Shown in pieces: positions 7,898 to 16,668 of a DNA stretch of 53,535 nucleotides. The first letter of the stretch is position 1; the number at the start of each line of letters is the position of its first letter. The notes under the pieces are model-generated. The model did no database searches, was not told the DNA's origin, and saw only the letters and a list, made by a program, of their open reading frames with translations. Source of the DNA: Paenibacillus sp. FSL H7-0331 (GTDB taxonomy: Bacteria > Bacillota > Bacilli > Paenibacillales > NBRC-103111); assembly GCF_001956045.1 (NCBI RefSeq), contig NZ_MRTH01000048.1:1-53535 (forward strand), read 5' to 3'. Position numbers and translations under genes: made by a program.

Positions 7898-8084
7898 ATG
7901 TTGCTGACTGAGAAGCAGTTGGAGAGATGGATTACAGAGTTGTGAAATACCGGAGCTGGATCGGATGGCTGCCCACATTGATGTGATTGGTGTCATTGAT
8001 TATGTCGATAGCCGCAACAGAATTGACTTATTTCAAGGATTGATTGTAAAAACTAATGAAGTCGAGGTCTTGCTCAGTATTTAA
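7898..8084 (+). pseudogene. Frameshifted remnant behind the catabolite-type promoter
   Basis: ATG at 7898 after GGGGGAAA encodes LTEKQLERWITEL and stops. A second frame then continues IPELDRMAAHIDVIGVID and VDLF-like codons to TAA 8082-8084. Joined, they would give about 60 residues. Family not recognised. It may be the start of a lost sugar-pathway enzyme. Confidence 0.35.
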
Positions 8085-8124
8085 GAATTTCTCCCTCCTA
8101 CAAGAAAGTCAACACGAAATAATT

Positions 8125-8176
8125 ACAGCAGGGTTCAATTGTCGGATCGAGTAGGCAAACCCTGCTGTTTTATTTT
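8125..8176 (+). terminator. Rho-independent terminator
   Basis: Perfect arms ACAGCAGGGTT (8125-8135) and AACCCTGCTGT (8158-8168) followed by TTTATTTTT. Confidence 0.8.
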
Positions 8177-8370
8177 TGGGTGAAAAAGGCGCCATGTGGA
8201 TTAGAATTCAATTACGTACATTTGTTTCGACAGGAGCTGTTGCGCGAGCCATCGATATCACTGGAGCCGAAGATTCGTTCATTGCAGCTTTGATCTCGGC
8301 ATTGGGAGTAGGCTGCAGCGGAACGATGGCTGTGGCATTCACTCAATTGGCTGCTGGGAATTATAGGTAA
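8176..8370 (+). pseudogene. PfkB-family sugar kinase fragment
   Basis: Within the frame, IDITGAEDSFIAALISAL matches the C-terminal PfkB signature (D-T-x-G-A-G-D-x-F), with Glu replacing the usual Gly before the catalytic Asp. Only about 30 residues are recognisable out of ~300. It comes immediately after a terminator and has no start context. Confidence 0.5.
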
Positions 8371-8385
8371 CGGAAGTGTCGCTAG

Positions 8386-8502
8386 AGCTACAAAGGAGCG
8401 ATTTGCATCGAACTTGAGGATCATCGGTTCCAAGGTGCCATCAAGAAAGACCAGCAAGGCATTGTGAAAGCCTACGAACACTTGGTGAAATACTTTAAGT
8501 GA
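8386..8502 (+). pseudogene. C-terminal tail of a xylose-isomerase-like TIM-barrel protein
   Basis: Thirty-eight codons beginning after a TAG. SYKGAICIELEDHRFQGA and a helical end KAYEHLVKYFK fit the last strand and helix of sugar-phosphate isomerase/epimerases (typically GxxxIELED plus a final helix). The rest of the gene is absent. Confidence 0.45.
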
Positions 8503-8597
8503 TTTTTTAAAAAAAGACTCCTCGGTTTTGACAAGATGAGTGTTTTCATAACAAATTATCTTATTGATTAAAATAAAAAATGAAAGGAGGCGAGCAT

Positions 8598-9341
8598 GTG
8601 TACAAAATGGATCAAACCTACGATTTGGAACGATTAATCCAACAAAATCTGCATATTCACACTACGTATTCGCCTTGTGCCAAACCTGAAATGATTGCTC
8701 GCGATATTGTGAACAAGGCAGTGAAGGACGACATTCGGGTCATCGCGTTTACCGATCATTATAACAGTGGAGATTTTCCGATACTGGACACGAATCGCGA
8801 GTTAAAGAACCAAGCGGAGGAATGCGGCACGGATCTAAAAGTTTTGTACGCCTCCGAGTTGTCAGCATACGGTGTCGGCAAATTTCTCGATGCGCCTGTC
8901 ATTAATGAAGCTTTGGATTACCGCCTGTATGCCTACAATCATTATCACCTCGATTACTGGGAACACCCCGAAGACAAGTCACCGCGAGGGTATGTGCAGC
9001 ATGCGCTGCAAGTGCTGGAGTCGTTATTTGCTACAAGTAGGGCCGATTGCATAGCCCATCCTTTTATCGGCAGATTTATTCATTGTTTCGAAGACAAGAC
9101 GCTCGTTACGAAGGAGATCACTGATAACGAATTGGGGGATATACTGAAAAAGGGGAAACGAAGCCAGGTTGCCTGGGAATTGAATGTGCCGGCTTTATTC
9201 GCCGATCCGGAGTTTTCGAAACGATACTGGCGTATAGGCAAAGAGATTGGAGTTGTGTTCCATTTGGGTACTGACGCCCATTCGATGGCCGCCGTCTCGA
9301 CGTCCCAGCACTTGGAGCGATTGAAACAGTTATTGGAGTAG
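8598..9341 (+). CDS. PHP-domain phosphoesterase
   Basis: 247 residues from GTG 8598, which lies 7 bases after AAAGGAGG; the ATG at 8580 would place that ribosome site inside the gene. PHP metal-binding motifs are in order: NLHIHTTYS, FTDHYNSG, CIAHPFIG and GTDAHS, with Glu in YASELSAYG. Such proteins are metal-dependent phosphoesterases or histidinol-phosphatase-like enzymes. The neighbours suggest a sugar- or nucleotide-related substrate, but the specificity cannot be read. Monocistronic; a ~200-bp gap without features follows. Confidence 0.85.
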   Translation: MYKMDQTYDLERLIQQNLHIHTTYSPCAKPEMIARDIVNKAVKDDIRVIAFTDHYNSGDFPILDTNRELKNQAEECGTDLKVLYASELSAYGVGKFLDAPVINEALDYRLYAYNHYHLDYWEHPEDKSPRGYVQHALQVLESLFATSRADCIAHPFIGRFIHCFEDKTLVTKEITDNELGDILKKGKRSQVAWELNVPALFADPEFSKRYWRIGKEIGVVFHLGTDAHSMAAVSTSQHLERLKQLLE

Positions 9342-9543
9342 ATAGGTTACTAAAGCGAATCACACCTTCAGATACGCCAATCCGGGGGTGGATTATACTA
9401 CGTCGAGCGGCTTACTCTAAACGAATAAGCACTTAACTTCATGTGCGGCTGAGTAAGAACTATAGGCTGTGACGCATATTTCGAACTGGGCGGGCGGCGG
9501 TGCACATTGCAGGTTAAATTTCGAATATTGAGGAAGTGATAGT

Positions 9544-10437
9544 ATGTCAAACGTTCATGAATTGAAACATAACAATCCATTCTCCGGTGTGTATTCATTG
9601 CTTCTTACTCCATTTCTGCAAGACGGAAGTATAGATTGGAACTGCTACGATAAATATGTAGATTGGCAGCTCTCCATGCAGCCAAACGGCCTATTTGCAG
9701 TTTGCGGCAGCAGTGAGATGGGGATGCTGACCTTGGATGAACGGTTGTCCCTTGCGGAAATTGCTGTGAAGAGAGCAGGCAATACGCCAGTTGTCGCTAC
9801 TGCCAACGTCAGCCCCGACACTGGCAACCACGCTGAAGAATTGCGCCGTATGGAGGAGACCGGCGTGTCAGGTGTGGTTTTCATTCCTCCAAAAGGAATG
9901 GGTGAAAATCAAGAACGGCTTGGTGCATATTTTGCTGATCTGGCCAGTCGATCATCTGTGCCCGTCATTTTGTATGAGTGTCCGTTAAATAAGCCGCATC
10001 TTATCGATCCACATGTGTACAGCAGCCTTGTTGTTAATCATGGAATTGTAGGGATAAAGGACACGACTTGTACGATCGAAGGTATTGAGGCGAAAATCAA
10101 GGGTGCTCCAAATAGTATCGTCTACCAAGCAAATACGCAGCACATGTTGGATGCAATTCATCTCGGTGCAAGAGGCATCATGGCCATTACGGCAACGGCT
10201 GCGGCTGACGTCGTGATACAGCTATGGCGCGAAGCAACAACCCATTCCGACGTGGCTGTCAAGACTCACAAGAAGCTTGTAGCTTTAAATGACGCGCTTG
10301 GCTTGGGCTATACAGCAACTGCGAAGTATCTTGCGGCATTACGTGGAATACCAATGAGTCATGTAACGAGATCAAATAAAAGCCTGAGCGAAGAAGCGGC
10401 AGCAGCGATACGCGCATGGCACATTTCAACCATATGA
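9544..10437 (+). CDS. DapA-family Schiff-base aldolase/lyase
   Basis: 297 residues, normal for the dihydrodipicolinate synthase / N-acetylneuraminate lyase superfamily. Catalytic Tyr is seen in LYECPLNKP (near residue 142) and the Schiff-base Lys in VGIKDTTCT (near residue 170). The substrate-loop position that is GTTGE in true DapA reads CGSSEMGML, arguing against lysine biosynthesis and for a sugar-acid or keto-acid aldolase. ATG follows GAGGAAGTGA. A cre-like site lies beyond its 3' end. It probably cleaves or forms a pyruvate adduct in sugar-acid catabolism. Confidence 0.85.
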   Translation: MSNVHELKHNNPFSGVYSLLLTPFLQDGSIDWNCYDKYVDWQLSMQPNGLFAVCGSSEMGMLTLDERLSLAEIAVKRAGNTPVVATANVSPDTGNHAEELRRMEETGVSGVVFIPPKGMGENQERLGAYFADLASRSSVPVILYECPLNKPHLIDPHVYSSLVVNHGIVGIKDTTCTIEGIEAKIKGAPNSIVYQANTQHMLDAIHLGARGIMAITATAAADVVIQLWREATTHSDVAVKTHKKLVALNDALGLGYTATAKYLAALRGIPMSHVTRSNKSLSEEAAAAIRAWHISTI

Positions 10438-10477
10438 AAAACAAACAATCATTTAGATGAATTGTCGTACCAAATCA

Positions 10478-10492
10478 ATGTAAACGCTTTAA
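10478..10492 (+). promoter_or_regulatory. cre-like catabolite-repression site
   Basis: ATGTAAACGCTTTAA matches most of the CcpA consensus WTGNAANCGNWNNCW. It lies ~120 bp before the histidine phosphatase gene and upstream of the sugar ABC operon. Confidence 0.45.
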
Positions 10493-10611
10493 TGGACTCT
10501 AAATGATAAAGTGAATATCTTAATAAAGAAGGGGGTGATTGAAGGCATAAAGGACGAATGGAACATCATCTTTCTGGATTGAAGAAAAGTAGGAAAGGTT
10601 CGTGAAGGAGT

Positions 10612-11352
10612 ATGACCATAAGAATGTATATAGTCAGGCATGCCCAGCCAGCGAATCAAGAGCCGGGCTATACAGGCGGGCCTAATTACCCGCTGGGCAA
10701 GCTTGGATTGGAGCAGGCAGCGTGTGTAGGAGAACAATTCGCCAATTGGCTGCCACTGGATGTTATTTATTCCAGTACTCTGCAAAGAGCACTTCAAACA
10801 GCAGAAGCGATCCATAGAAGAAGGAGCGTAGCTTGGTATGTGTATCCGGCGTTGTCTGAAACGGATCGCAGAGGCTGGCCACTGATGCGTGAGTTGGTAG
10901 GTGCAGGGAGCTATGAGCACCATGCTGAAGAAGCAGCTGCTAACAAAGCCGCCCAAAGCGAGCATTACCCGCTATTATCTAAATTAGGAGAGCTGTTCCC
11001 CGGTGTACAAACAGGAGGGAACTTCGATTGGCCGGATATTTGGCAGCCTGCTCTAGAAGCGGAAACGAGAGAGAAAACCTATGATCGCGCGAGACGTGTC
11101 ATGGCGACTATCAGAAAAATTCATGAAGGCACAGATGTCACGATTGCTATTGTATGCCATGCGGCGTTTGGTTCCGTTATGCTTAACGACCTGCTGGGAT
11201 GCGATCCATGCGACCATAACCGGTTCAGCTTCTCACATGCCGCCATTGCCAGGGTTGATATAGAGGATGACGGTGCGGTAAGTCTCCGACTATTGAATTA
11301 TATTGGGCATCTTCGGCAGGATATGGTCACTGAAGGTGTGGAATTTCAATAG
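10612..11352 (+). CDS. Histidine phosphatase superfamily protein
   Basis: 246 residues. The N-terminal YIVRHAQP carries the catalytic RH (RHA instead of RHG), with later YSSTLQRALQTAEAI and the second catalytic His in IAIVCHAAF. These are phosphoglycerate-mutase-like phosphatase features. Start choice is uncertain: ATG 10612 is only one base from GAAGGAG, while ATG 10624 (MYIV) is 13 bases away. It lies 41 bp before the sugar-binding-protein gene, so read-through into the ABC operon is possible. It probably dephosphorylates a sugar phosphate; the substrate is unknown. Confidence 0.85.
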   Translation: MTIRMYIVRHAQPANQEPGYTGGPNYPLGKLGLEQAACVGEQFANWLPLDVIYSSTLQRALQTAEAIHRRRSVAWYVYPALSETDRRGWPLMRELVGAGSYEHHAEEAAANKAAQSEHYPLLSKLGELFPGVQTGGNFDWPDIWQPALEAETREKTYDRARRVMATIRKIHEGTDVTIAIVCHAAFGSVMLNDLLGCDPCDHNRFSFSHAAIARVDIEDDGAVSLRLLNYIGHLRQDMVTEGVEFQ

Positions 11353-11393
11353 ATAAATCAAGTCCTAACAAATAAATTTTTGGAGGAATTACA

Positions 11394-12959
11394 ATGAGTA
11401 AGAGTTTCAATTTATTTGGTAAAGTTGCTACGTTTGGATTAACCGTTGCTATGATGACATCATGTTCCAGCTCTGGTGGTACTACGGCTTCACCTGCACC
11501 TTCTGGATCATCTTCAACTCCTGCAGGGCCTGCGCCAACAATCAATATTGGTTTCAAAGGCGTGTATGCAGATGGTGACCGAACAAACAACCCCGTATTA
11601 GCAGAATTGCAGAAAAAAACAAACACGGTCATTAAAGTTCAAGAAATGCCGGACGATAGTTATGTTCAAAAAATCACCTTACAATTTAACAGTGGTACGG
11701 CACCTGATATCGTTCATGCTAGTACGGATACAACAACAATTGGGATGATTAACAACTTTGGCGCAAACGGTTTGTTAAAGAAAATGTCTGATCTATTACC
11801 TAAAATGCCTAATGTTCAAAAATTTTATGATAAAGAGATGCAAAGCAAATTTGTAAATGCAGATGGCAGTTTATACATATTACCTACACCAAGAGATGTT
11901 GGTTATGGCGCAGTATTTATTAGACAAGACTGGTTGGATAACTTAGGTTTAAAAACTCCAAAGACCTTTGATGAATATAAGGAAGTTTTAAAACAGTTTG
12001 CAACAAAAGACCCAGACAAAAATGGTAAAGATGGCGATACTTACGGCGCTGTTTTTGATAAACAAAGTGGTTTGGAACCCGCATTAGCACCTTTCGGTGT
12101 TCCTTACGCAGATTGGATGAAAACGGCTGACAACAAATTAGTTTGGTCACAAATAACGCCTGAATACAAAAAAGCAATCGGTTTTGCCAGAGAATTAGTT
12201 GCAGCCAAAATAGTTGACCCTGAATTTGTAACCTATCAACCAAACAATGGTAAAACTCAACTTATAAGAAACAGCAAAGTCGGTGTATATCAGGGAGTTT
12301 CGTCGGGTGCTGCTGCAGACTTAGCTATTATCCAGGAAAAGACACCTAATGCTAAAGTCGTTGTTCTAGAGGTTCCACCAGCACCTGGAATAGCAAAAAG
12401 TGTATCCGCTTATGGAAACATTATTAAAAAAAATAATGATGGTTTGCCTGTTGGTTTCTCTAGCATATGGGCTGTGAATTCAAAAGTAAGTGCCGATGTT
12501 TTGGACGGTATTGCAAGAATTTTTGACTTTACCTCCTCTAGCGACAAATTAATGACAGTTGGTGTTGAAGGTAAAGATTACACCAAATCAGGTAATGAAT
12601 ATAAACTAACTAAAGACTTAAAAGGTTTAAGACAAGATGGGGCTTGGGACGTTTACACCATCGGCAATATGGAGGGGCAAAGAGAGTTCTGGAAAGACCT
12701 GTGGCCAGCAGAAACAGCTACTAACATGGCTAATACAGGATTATCCACTCAACCAAGAGTCATCTATTTCTCAACTCCTACAACGGATGCACAATTAACA
12801 CAAATTACAGCTAAAGCAACTGAAATATTTACACAAATTGTTTCAGGTAAAGTGGAATTAGAAGCAGGTTGGGCTGAATGGGAAAAACAATTTAAATTGT
12901 TAAAAGGCGATGTCATGTCTCAAGAAATAAACGAAAGATATGCTAAAAACGCTAAGTAA
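11394..12959 (+). CDS. Extracellular sugar-binding lipoprotein of LplA type
   Basis: 521 residues with an N-terminal hydrophobic stretch and lipobox-like MMTSC, then a Ser/Pro-rich linker. Length and the motifs YVQKITLQFNSGTAPDIVHA and VFIRQDWLDNLGLKTP match binding proteins of LplABC-type oligosaccharide importers. The start follows TTTGGAGGAATT. The gene heads a seven-gene same-strand operon; a hairpin at 12987 separates it from the permeases. Codon use is AT-rich compared with the genes on either side. Ligand unknown, probably an oligosaccharide or aldouronate-like glycan fragment. Confidence 0.9.
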   Translation: MSKSFNLFGKVATFGLTVAMMTSCSSSGGTTASPAPSGSSSTPAGPAPTINIGFKGVYADGDRTNNPVLAELQKKTNTVIKVQEMPDDSYVQKITLQFNSGTAPDIVHASTDTTTIGMINNFGANGLLKKMSDLLPKMPNVQKFYDKEMQSKFVNADGSLYILPTPRDVGYGAVFIRQDWLDNLGLKTPKTFDEYKEVLKQFATKDPDKNGKDGDTYGAVFDKQSGLEPALAPFGVPYADWMKTADNKLVWSQITPEYKKAIGFARELVAAKIVDPEFVTYQPNNGKTQLIRNSKVGVYQGVSSGAAADLAIIQEKTPNAKVVVLEVPPAPGIAKSVSAYGNIIKKNNDGLPVGFSSIWAVNSKVSADVLDGIARIFDFTSSSDKLMTVGVEGKDYTKSGNEYKLTKDLKGLRQDGAWDVYTIGNMEGQREFWKDLWPAETATNMANTGLSTQPRVIYFSTPTTDAQLTQITAKATEIFTQIVSGKVELEAGWAEWEKQFKLLKGDVMSQEINERYAKNAK

Positions 12960-12986
12960 AGTAAGCGAATTATTGTAGAACTTACA

Positions 12987-13020
12987 AGTGCAAGGATAAA
13001 GTACATTTTGTCCTTGCACT
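12987..13020 (+). terminator. Intercistronic hairpin between binding-protein and permease genes
   Basis: Perfect arms AGTGCAAGGA (12987-12996) and TCCTTGCACT (13011-13020), 14-base loop, no T-run. It is probably a partial terminator or mRNA stabiliser that keeps the binding protein in excess. Confidence 0.6.
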
Positions 13021-13066
13021 CATTGACTAAAAGATAAACTCCGTTTAGTAAAGAGGAGATGCCAAA

Positions 13067-13972
13067 ATGTTTGTTCAAAATATCAAGAAGCACTTTTCAC
13101 TTTATATGCTTTTATTGCCTGGGCTCGCATTTTATATCATTTTTAAGTATGTGCCTATTGTTGGTTATTTAATGGCTTTCCAAGATTTCAAAATTGGTAA
13201 AGGTCTATTCGGGAGTCCGTGGGTCGGCTTAGATAACTTTCGCTTCATGTTTCAAGACAACAATTTTGTAAACGCTTTAAGTAATACGCTCATAATCAGT
13301 GTATATAAACTTATTTTTGGAACTATCGGCCCCATTATTTTGGCATTATTACTCAATGAAGTCATAGGTACTAAATTTAAAAAAATAATCCAAACCATAT
13401 CGTATTTGCCTCACTTTATATCATGGGTAATCATTGCCGGTATATTGACAGGGATCCTTTCTTCTAAAGGTATCATAAATTATGTTTTAGTTGAGCTGCT
13501 TCATCAAGATAAAATTATATTTTTGGCAGACCCCATATATTTTAGAAGCATTATGGTCATTACCGAAGTATGGAAAAACCTAGGCTGGGGTACCATTATT
13601 TATTTGGCTGCCATATCCGGAATAGATTCAGAAATGTATGAGGCGGCAATTGTTGATGGGTGTTCCCGATTTAAACAAGCCCTGTATATAACACTTCCAT
13701 GTATGATACCAACGATTATTGTACTGTTGATTTTGCATTTAGGAGGTATTCTTAACGCGGGATTTGAGCAAATTTACTTGTTCTATACGCCACCTGTATA
13801 TCCTGTTGCGGATATTTTGGATACATTGGCTTTACGTATTGGTATTCAGAATAATTTCAACTATGGAGTTGCAACGGCTATCACCATATTTAAATCAGTT
13901 GTAGGTTTACTCTTGATTATTGCTGTAAACAAAATAGTCAAATATGTGGATAAAGAACATGGCATATGGTAG
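13067..13972 (+). CDS. LplB-type sugar ABC permease
   Basis: 301 residues with six predicted membrane spans. The N-terminus LLPGLAFYIIFKYVPIVGYLMAFQDF is typical of LplB permeases (shown here as a family marker, residues ~16-41). The cytoplasmic EAA loop reads YEAAIVDGCSRFKQALYITLP. ATG follows AGAGGAG. It is 9 bp from the second permease gene. It pairs with LplC and the upstream lipoprotein to form an importer; such importers usually lack a dedicated ATPase and use a shared MsmX-like one. Confidence 0.9.
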   Translation: MFVQNIKKHFSLYMLLLPGLAFYIIFKYVPIVGYLMAFQDFKIGKGLFGSPWVGLDNFRFMFQDNNFVNALSNTLIISVYKLIFGTIGPIILALLLNEVIGTKFKKIIQTISYLPHFISWVIIAGILTGILSSKGIINYVLVELLHQDKIIFLADPIYFRSIMVITEVWKNLGWGTIIYLAAISGIDSEMYEAAIVDGCSRFKQALYITLPCMIPTIIVLLILHLGGILNAGFEQIYLFYTPPVYPVADILDTLALRIGIQNNFNYGVATAITIFKSVVGLLLIIAVNKIVKYVDKEHGIW

Positions 13973-13981
13973 GAGGCTAAG

Positions 13982-14848
13982 ATGACAAGACGAACAACAG
14001 GTGAGAAAATATTCGGTTACTTTAATGGGTTGCTACTAATCATTTTCTGTATAACTATTTTATATCCATTTATTAATATTATTGCTATCTCTTTTAGTTC
14101 TACGGCTGCTGCTAACACAGGATCAATAACTATTTTTCCGATAGGTTTTAATATAGCAGCCTATAAATATCTGGCTAATTACAGTCAACTTTTGACGGGT
14201 TTTAATGTAACTATGTTTGTGACGGTCATAGGTACAGCTTTAAATTTAATTTTTACAGTAGTTACAGCGTATCCGTTATCAAGAAAATATTTACCTTACA
14301 GAAAACCAGTTAAATTTTTCTTATTGCTTACCATGCTTTTTCCACCAGGTATTGTGCAGCTTTATATTCTTTATATCAATTTAAACTTAATCGATTCGAT
14401 ATGGGTTTTAATTATACCCGGACTTATTAATACATTTAACGTCATTGTTATGATTAGCTTCTTTGAAACGATTCCACAAGAAATTATTGATGCTTCCAGA
14501 ATTGATGGTTTATCAGAGATACAAATGATTTTCAGAATTATATTCCCGCTATCTATGGCAGCTATAAGCACAATTGGTTTGTTCTATGCTGTAGATCACT
14601 GGAATGCTTGGTTTAATGGATCTATTTTTATAAACACCAAGGACAAATGGCCTTTACAGCTAGTCTTGAAAAATATTTTAAGTACAACGATAGCCGCCGA
14701 CACTAATGTGGATACGGGTACAGTTCCTCCAGCCTATCAAATTCAAATGGCGATGGTATTTATTACAACTTTACCTATTTTGCTTGTATATCCATTTATC
14801 CAAAAATACTTTGTAAAAGGCGTTATGATTGGTGGTATAAAAGGTTAA
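13982..14848 (+). CDS. LplC/YtcP-type sugar ABC permease
   Basis: 288 residues, six predicted spans. The first helix ends LYPFINIIAISFSS, and the EAA loop is IIDASRIDGLSEIQMIFRIIFPLS, both characteristic of LplC partners. The C-terminus MIGGIKG also fits. Starts 9 bp after the LplB gene and ends 14 bp before the ATPase gene, so it is translationally coupled on both sides. Very AT-rich. Confidence 0.9.
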   Translation: MTRRTTGEKIFGYFNGLLLIIFCITILYPFINIIAISFSSTAAANTGSITIFPIGFNIAAYKYLANYSQLLTGFNVTMFVTVIGTALNLIFTVVTAYPLSRKYLPYRKPVKFFLLLTMLFPPGIVQLYILYINLNLIDSIWVLIIPGLINTFNVIVMISFFETIPQEIIDASRIDGLSEIQMIFRIIFPLSMAAISTIGLFYAVDHWNAWFNGSIFINTKDKWPLQLVLKNILSTTIAADTNVDTGTVPPAYQIQMAMVFITTLPILLVYPFIQKYFVKGVMIGGIKG

Positions 14849-14862
14849 TTCAGGAGGTACTT

Positions 14863-15819
14863 ATGATAGAAGTAAGAAACTTAACGAAGCATTACGGAAA
14901 ACATGTAGCGGTAGATCATGTAAGTTTTACAATAGCCGATGGAGAAATAGTAGGCTTTCTTGGACCCAATGGAGCAGGCAAATCGACTACAATGAACATG
15001 ATGACCGGATACATGGCTTCAACAGAAGGTGAGGTTATCCTATCGGGACATCATATTTTGGATGAGCCGGAAAAAGCTAAATCTAAAATAGGCTATTTGC
15101 CTGAACAACCACCGCTCTATTTTGACATGAAAGTAGATGAATATTTAAACTTTGTGGCTGATATAAAAAAAGTCAAGTCAAGTCAAAAAAAGGCAATGAT
15201 TAAAGAAATAAAAGATACGGTAAGGATAATGGATGTGTCTAATAGATTAATAAAAAATTTATCTAAAGGCTATAAGCAAAGAGTTGGTTTAGCACAAGCT
15301 ATGATAGGTAATCCTGAAATCATTATTTTAGATGAGCCTACAGTAGGGTTAGACCCTAAACAAATTATTGAAATGCGCGACGTTATTAAAACATTAGGTA
15401 CTAAACATACCGTCATATTAAGCTCACACATCCTTTCAGAAGTTAGTGCAGTTTGTGACAGAGTGATCATTATAAATAAAGGCAAAATTGTTGCTAGCGA
15501 CACTCCTGACAAATTGTCAAATAACTTGATACAAGGTTCTAAATTGTTGTCTCGTATTAAAGGGACAGAAGCAGAAATTAAACATGCGATTGCCAGTTTT
15601 CCATTGATCAAGCATGTACAAATAGTGGGCAGCAAAGAATGCGATACACTGGATGTTATTTTTGAGGGCGACAATCACACAGATATAAGAGAATTTATTT
15701 TTCATGCTATGTCAAAAAATAATTTACCGGTATTAACACAACAACCGCTTAATCTTTCCCTGGAGGAAATTTTCTTAGAAGCAACAGGAGAAAGGATCCA
15801 TTATGACAAGCATAATTAA
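14863..15819 (+). CDS. GldA-like ABC ATPase
   Basis: 318 residues. Walker A GPNGAGKST, signature LSKGYKQRVGLAQA, Walker B IIILDEPTVGLDP and the H-loop SSHILSE are intact. Length and order match ABC-2 exporter ATPases related to gliding-motility GldA and NatA. It lacks the C-terminal TOBE-type domain of MsmX/MalK ATPases, so it probably does not power the upstream importer. Start follows CAGGAGG. The 3' end overlaps the permease gene by 17 bp, showing coupling. Confidence 0.9.
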   Translation: MIEVRNLTKHYGKHVAVDHVSFTIADGEIVGFLGPNGAGKSTTMNMMTGYMASTEGEVILSGHHILDEPEKAKSKIGYLPEQPPLYFDMKVDEYLNFVADIKKVKSSQKKAMIKEIKDTVRIMDVSNRLIKNLSKGYKQRVGLAQAMIGNPEIIILDEPTVGLDPKQIIEMRDVIKTLGTKHTVILSSHILSEVSAVCDRVIIINKGKIVASDTPDKLSNNLIQGSKLLSRIKGTEAEIKHAIASFPLIKHVQIVGSKECDTLDVIFEGDNHTDIREFIFHAMSKNNLPVLTQQPLNLSLEEIFLEATGERIHYDKHN

Positions 15820-16666
15820 AAAAGAATTAAGAACCTATTTTACTACCATGTCAGGATATATTTTCTTGACATTTTTATTATTACTTTCAGCGGTATATTT
15901 TGTAATTGGAAATATAAGTGCACAATCAGCAGATTTTTCAGGAGTATTAACAAGTATTGCGGTTTATTACTTATTTTTAATTCCCATATTGACCATGAGG
16001 TTATTTGCGGAAGAGGCTAAATTAAAAACAGACCAATTATTATACACGTCGCCTGTTTCAATTACGGATATCACTGTGGGCAAATTTGTAGCTGCTTCGA
16101 TTGTATTATGTATAGGTACGGTAATTACATTCATCTTTCCTATCATATTAATACTGTTTTCAGATATTAACCTGATGCTCATCGTTGTTAGTTATTTGGG
16201 ATTTATCTTGTTTGGTTTAAGCTTAATTAGTGTTGGCATGTTTGTATCGTCTTTAACTGAAAACCAAATCATAGCTGCGGTTATCACATTTGCAACGGTA
16301 TTTTTGTTCTTTATCATGGACGGTTTAGCAAAAGCACTGCCAGCTGATAAAATGAGCTCCATATTTTTTATTACAGCAATAATAGGTATATTTGGAGTCA
16401 TCGTATACGACAGTACGAAAAATAAAGCTGTAGCCGTTTGTATAACCCTTTTATTCTTAGCCGTAGAAGCTGTTTTATATTTCATAAAGCCAAACTTATT
16501 TGAGGGTACAATTGCTTATGTTTTACAATGGTTTTCCGTGTTTAACAGATTTACTAATTTTCAGCGAGGCGTTTTACATGTATCTGACATTATTTATAAC
16601 CTTACCTTTTTTATTGCGTTCACCTATTTAACTATAAATGGAATTGAAAAGAGAAGGTGGAGGTAA
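15803..16666 (+). CDS. GldF-like ABC-2 permease
   Basis: 287 residues with six hydrophobic segments. The N-terminus SIIKKELRTYFTTMSGYIF and the following MRLFAEEAKLKTDQLLYTSP are typical of the ABC-2 permeases that partner GldG-like proteins. It overlaps the ATPase gene at 15803-15819. With the ATPase and the downstream auxiliary protein it should form one membrane complex; in Bacteroidota the counterpart is associated with gliding/secretion, and elsewhere its role is unknown. Confidence 0.85.
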   Translation: MTSIIKKELRTYFTTMSGYIFLTFLLLLSAVYFVIGNISAQSADFSGVLTSIAVYYLFLIPILTMRLFAEEAKLKTDQLLYTSPVSITDITVGKFVAASIVLCIGTVITFIFPIILILFSDINLMLIVVSYLGFILFGLSLISVGMFVSSLTENQIIAAVITFATVFLFFIMDGLAKALPADKMSSIFFITAIIGIFGVIVYDSTKNKAVAVCITLLFLAVEAVLYFIKPNLFEGTIAYVLQWFSVFNRFTNFQRGVLHVSDIIYNLTFFIAFTYLTINGIEKRRWR

Positions 16667-16668
16667 TA

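Noticed and set aside
14863..15819. ATPase as the energiser of the upstream LplBC importer
   Set aside because: Its domain layout is of ABC-2 exporter type without the C-terminal regulatory domain of MsmX/MalK.
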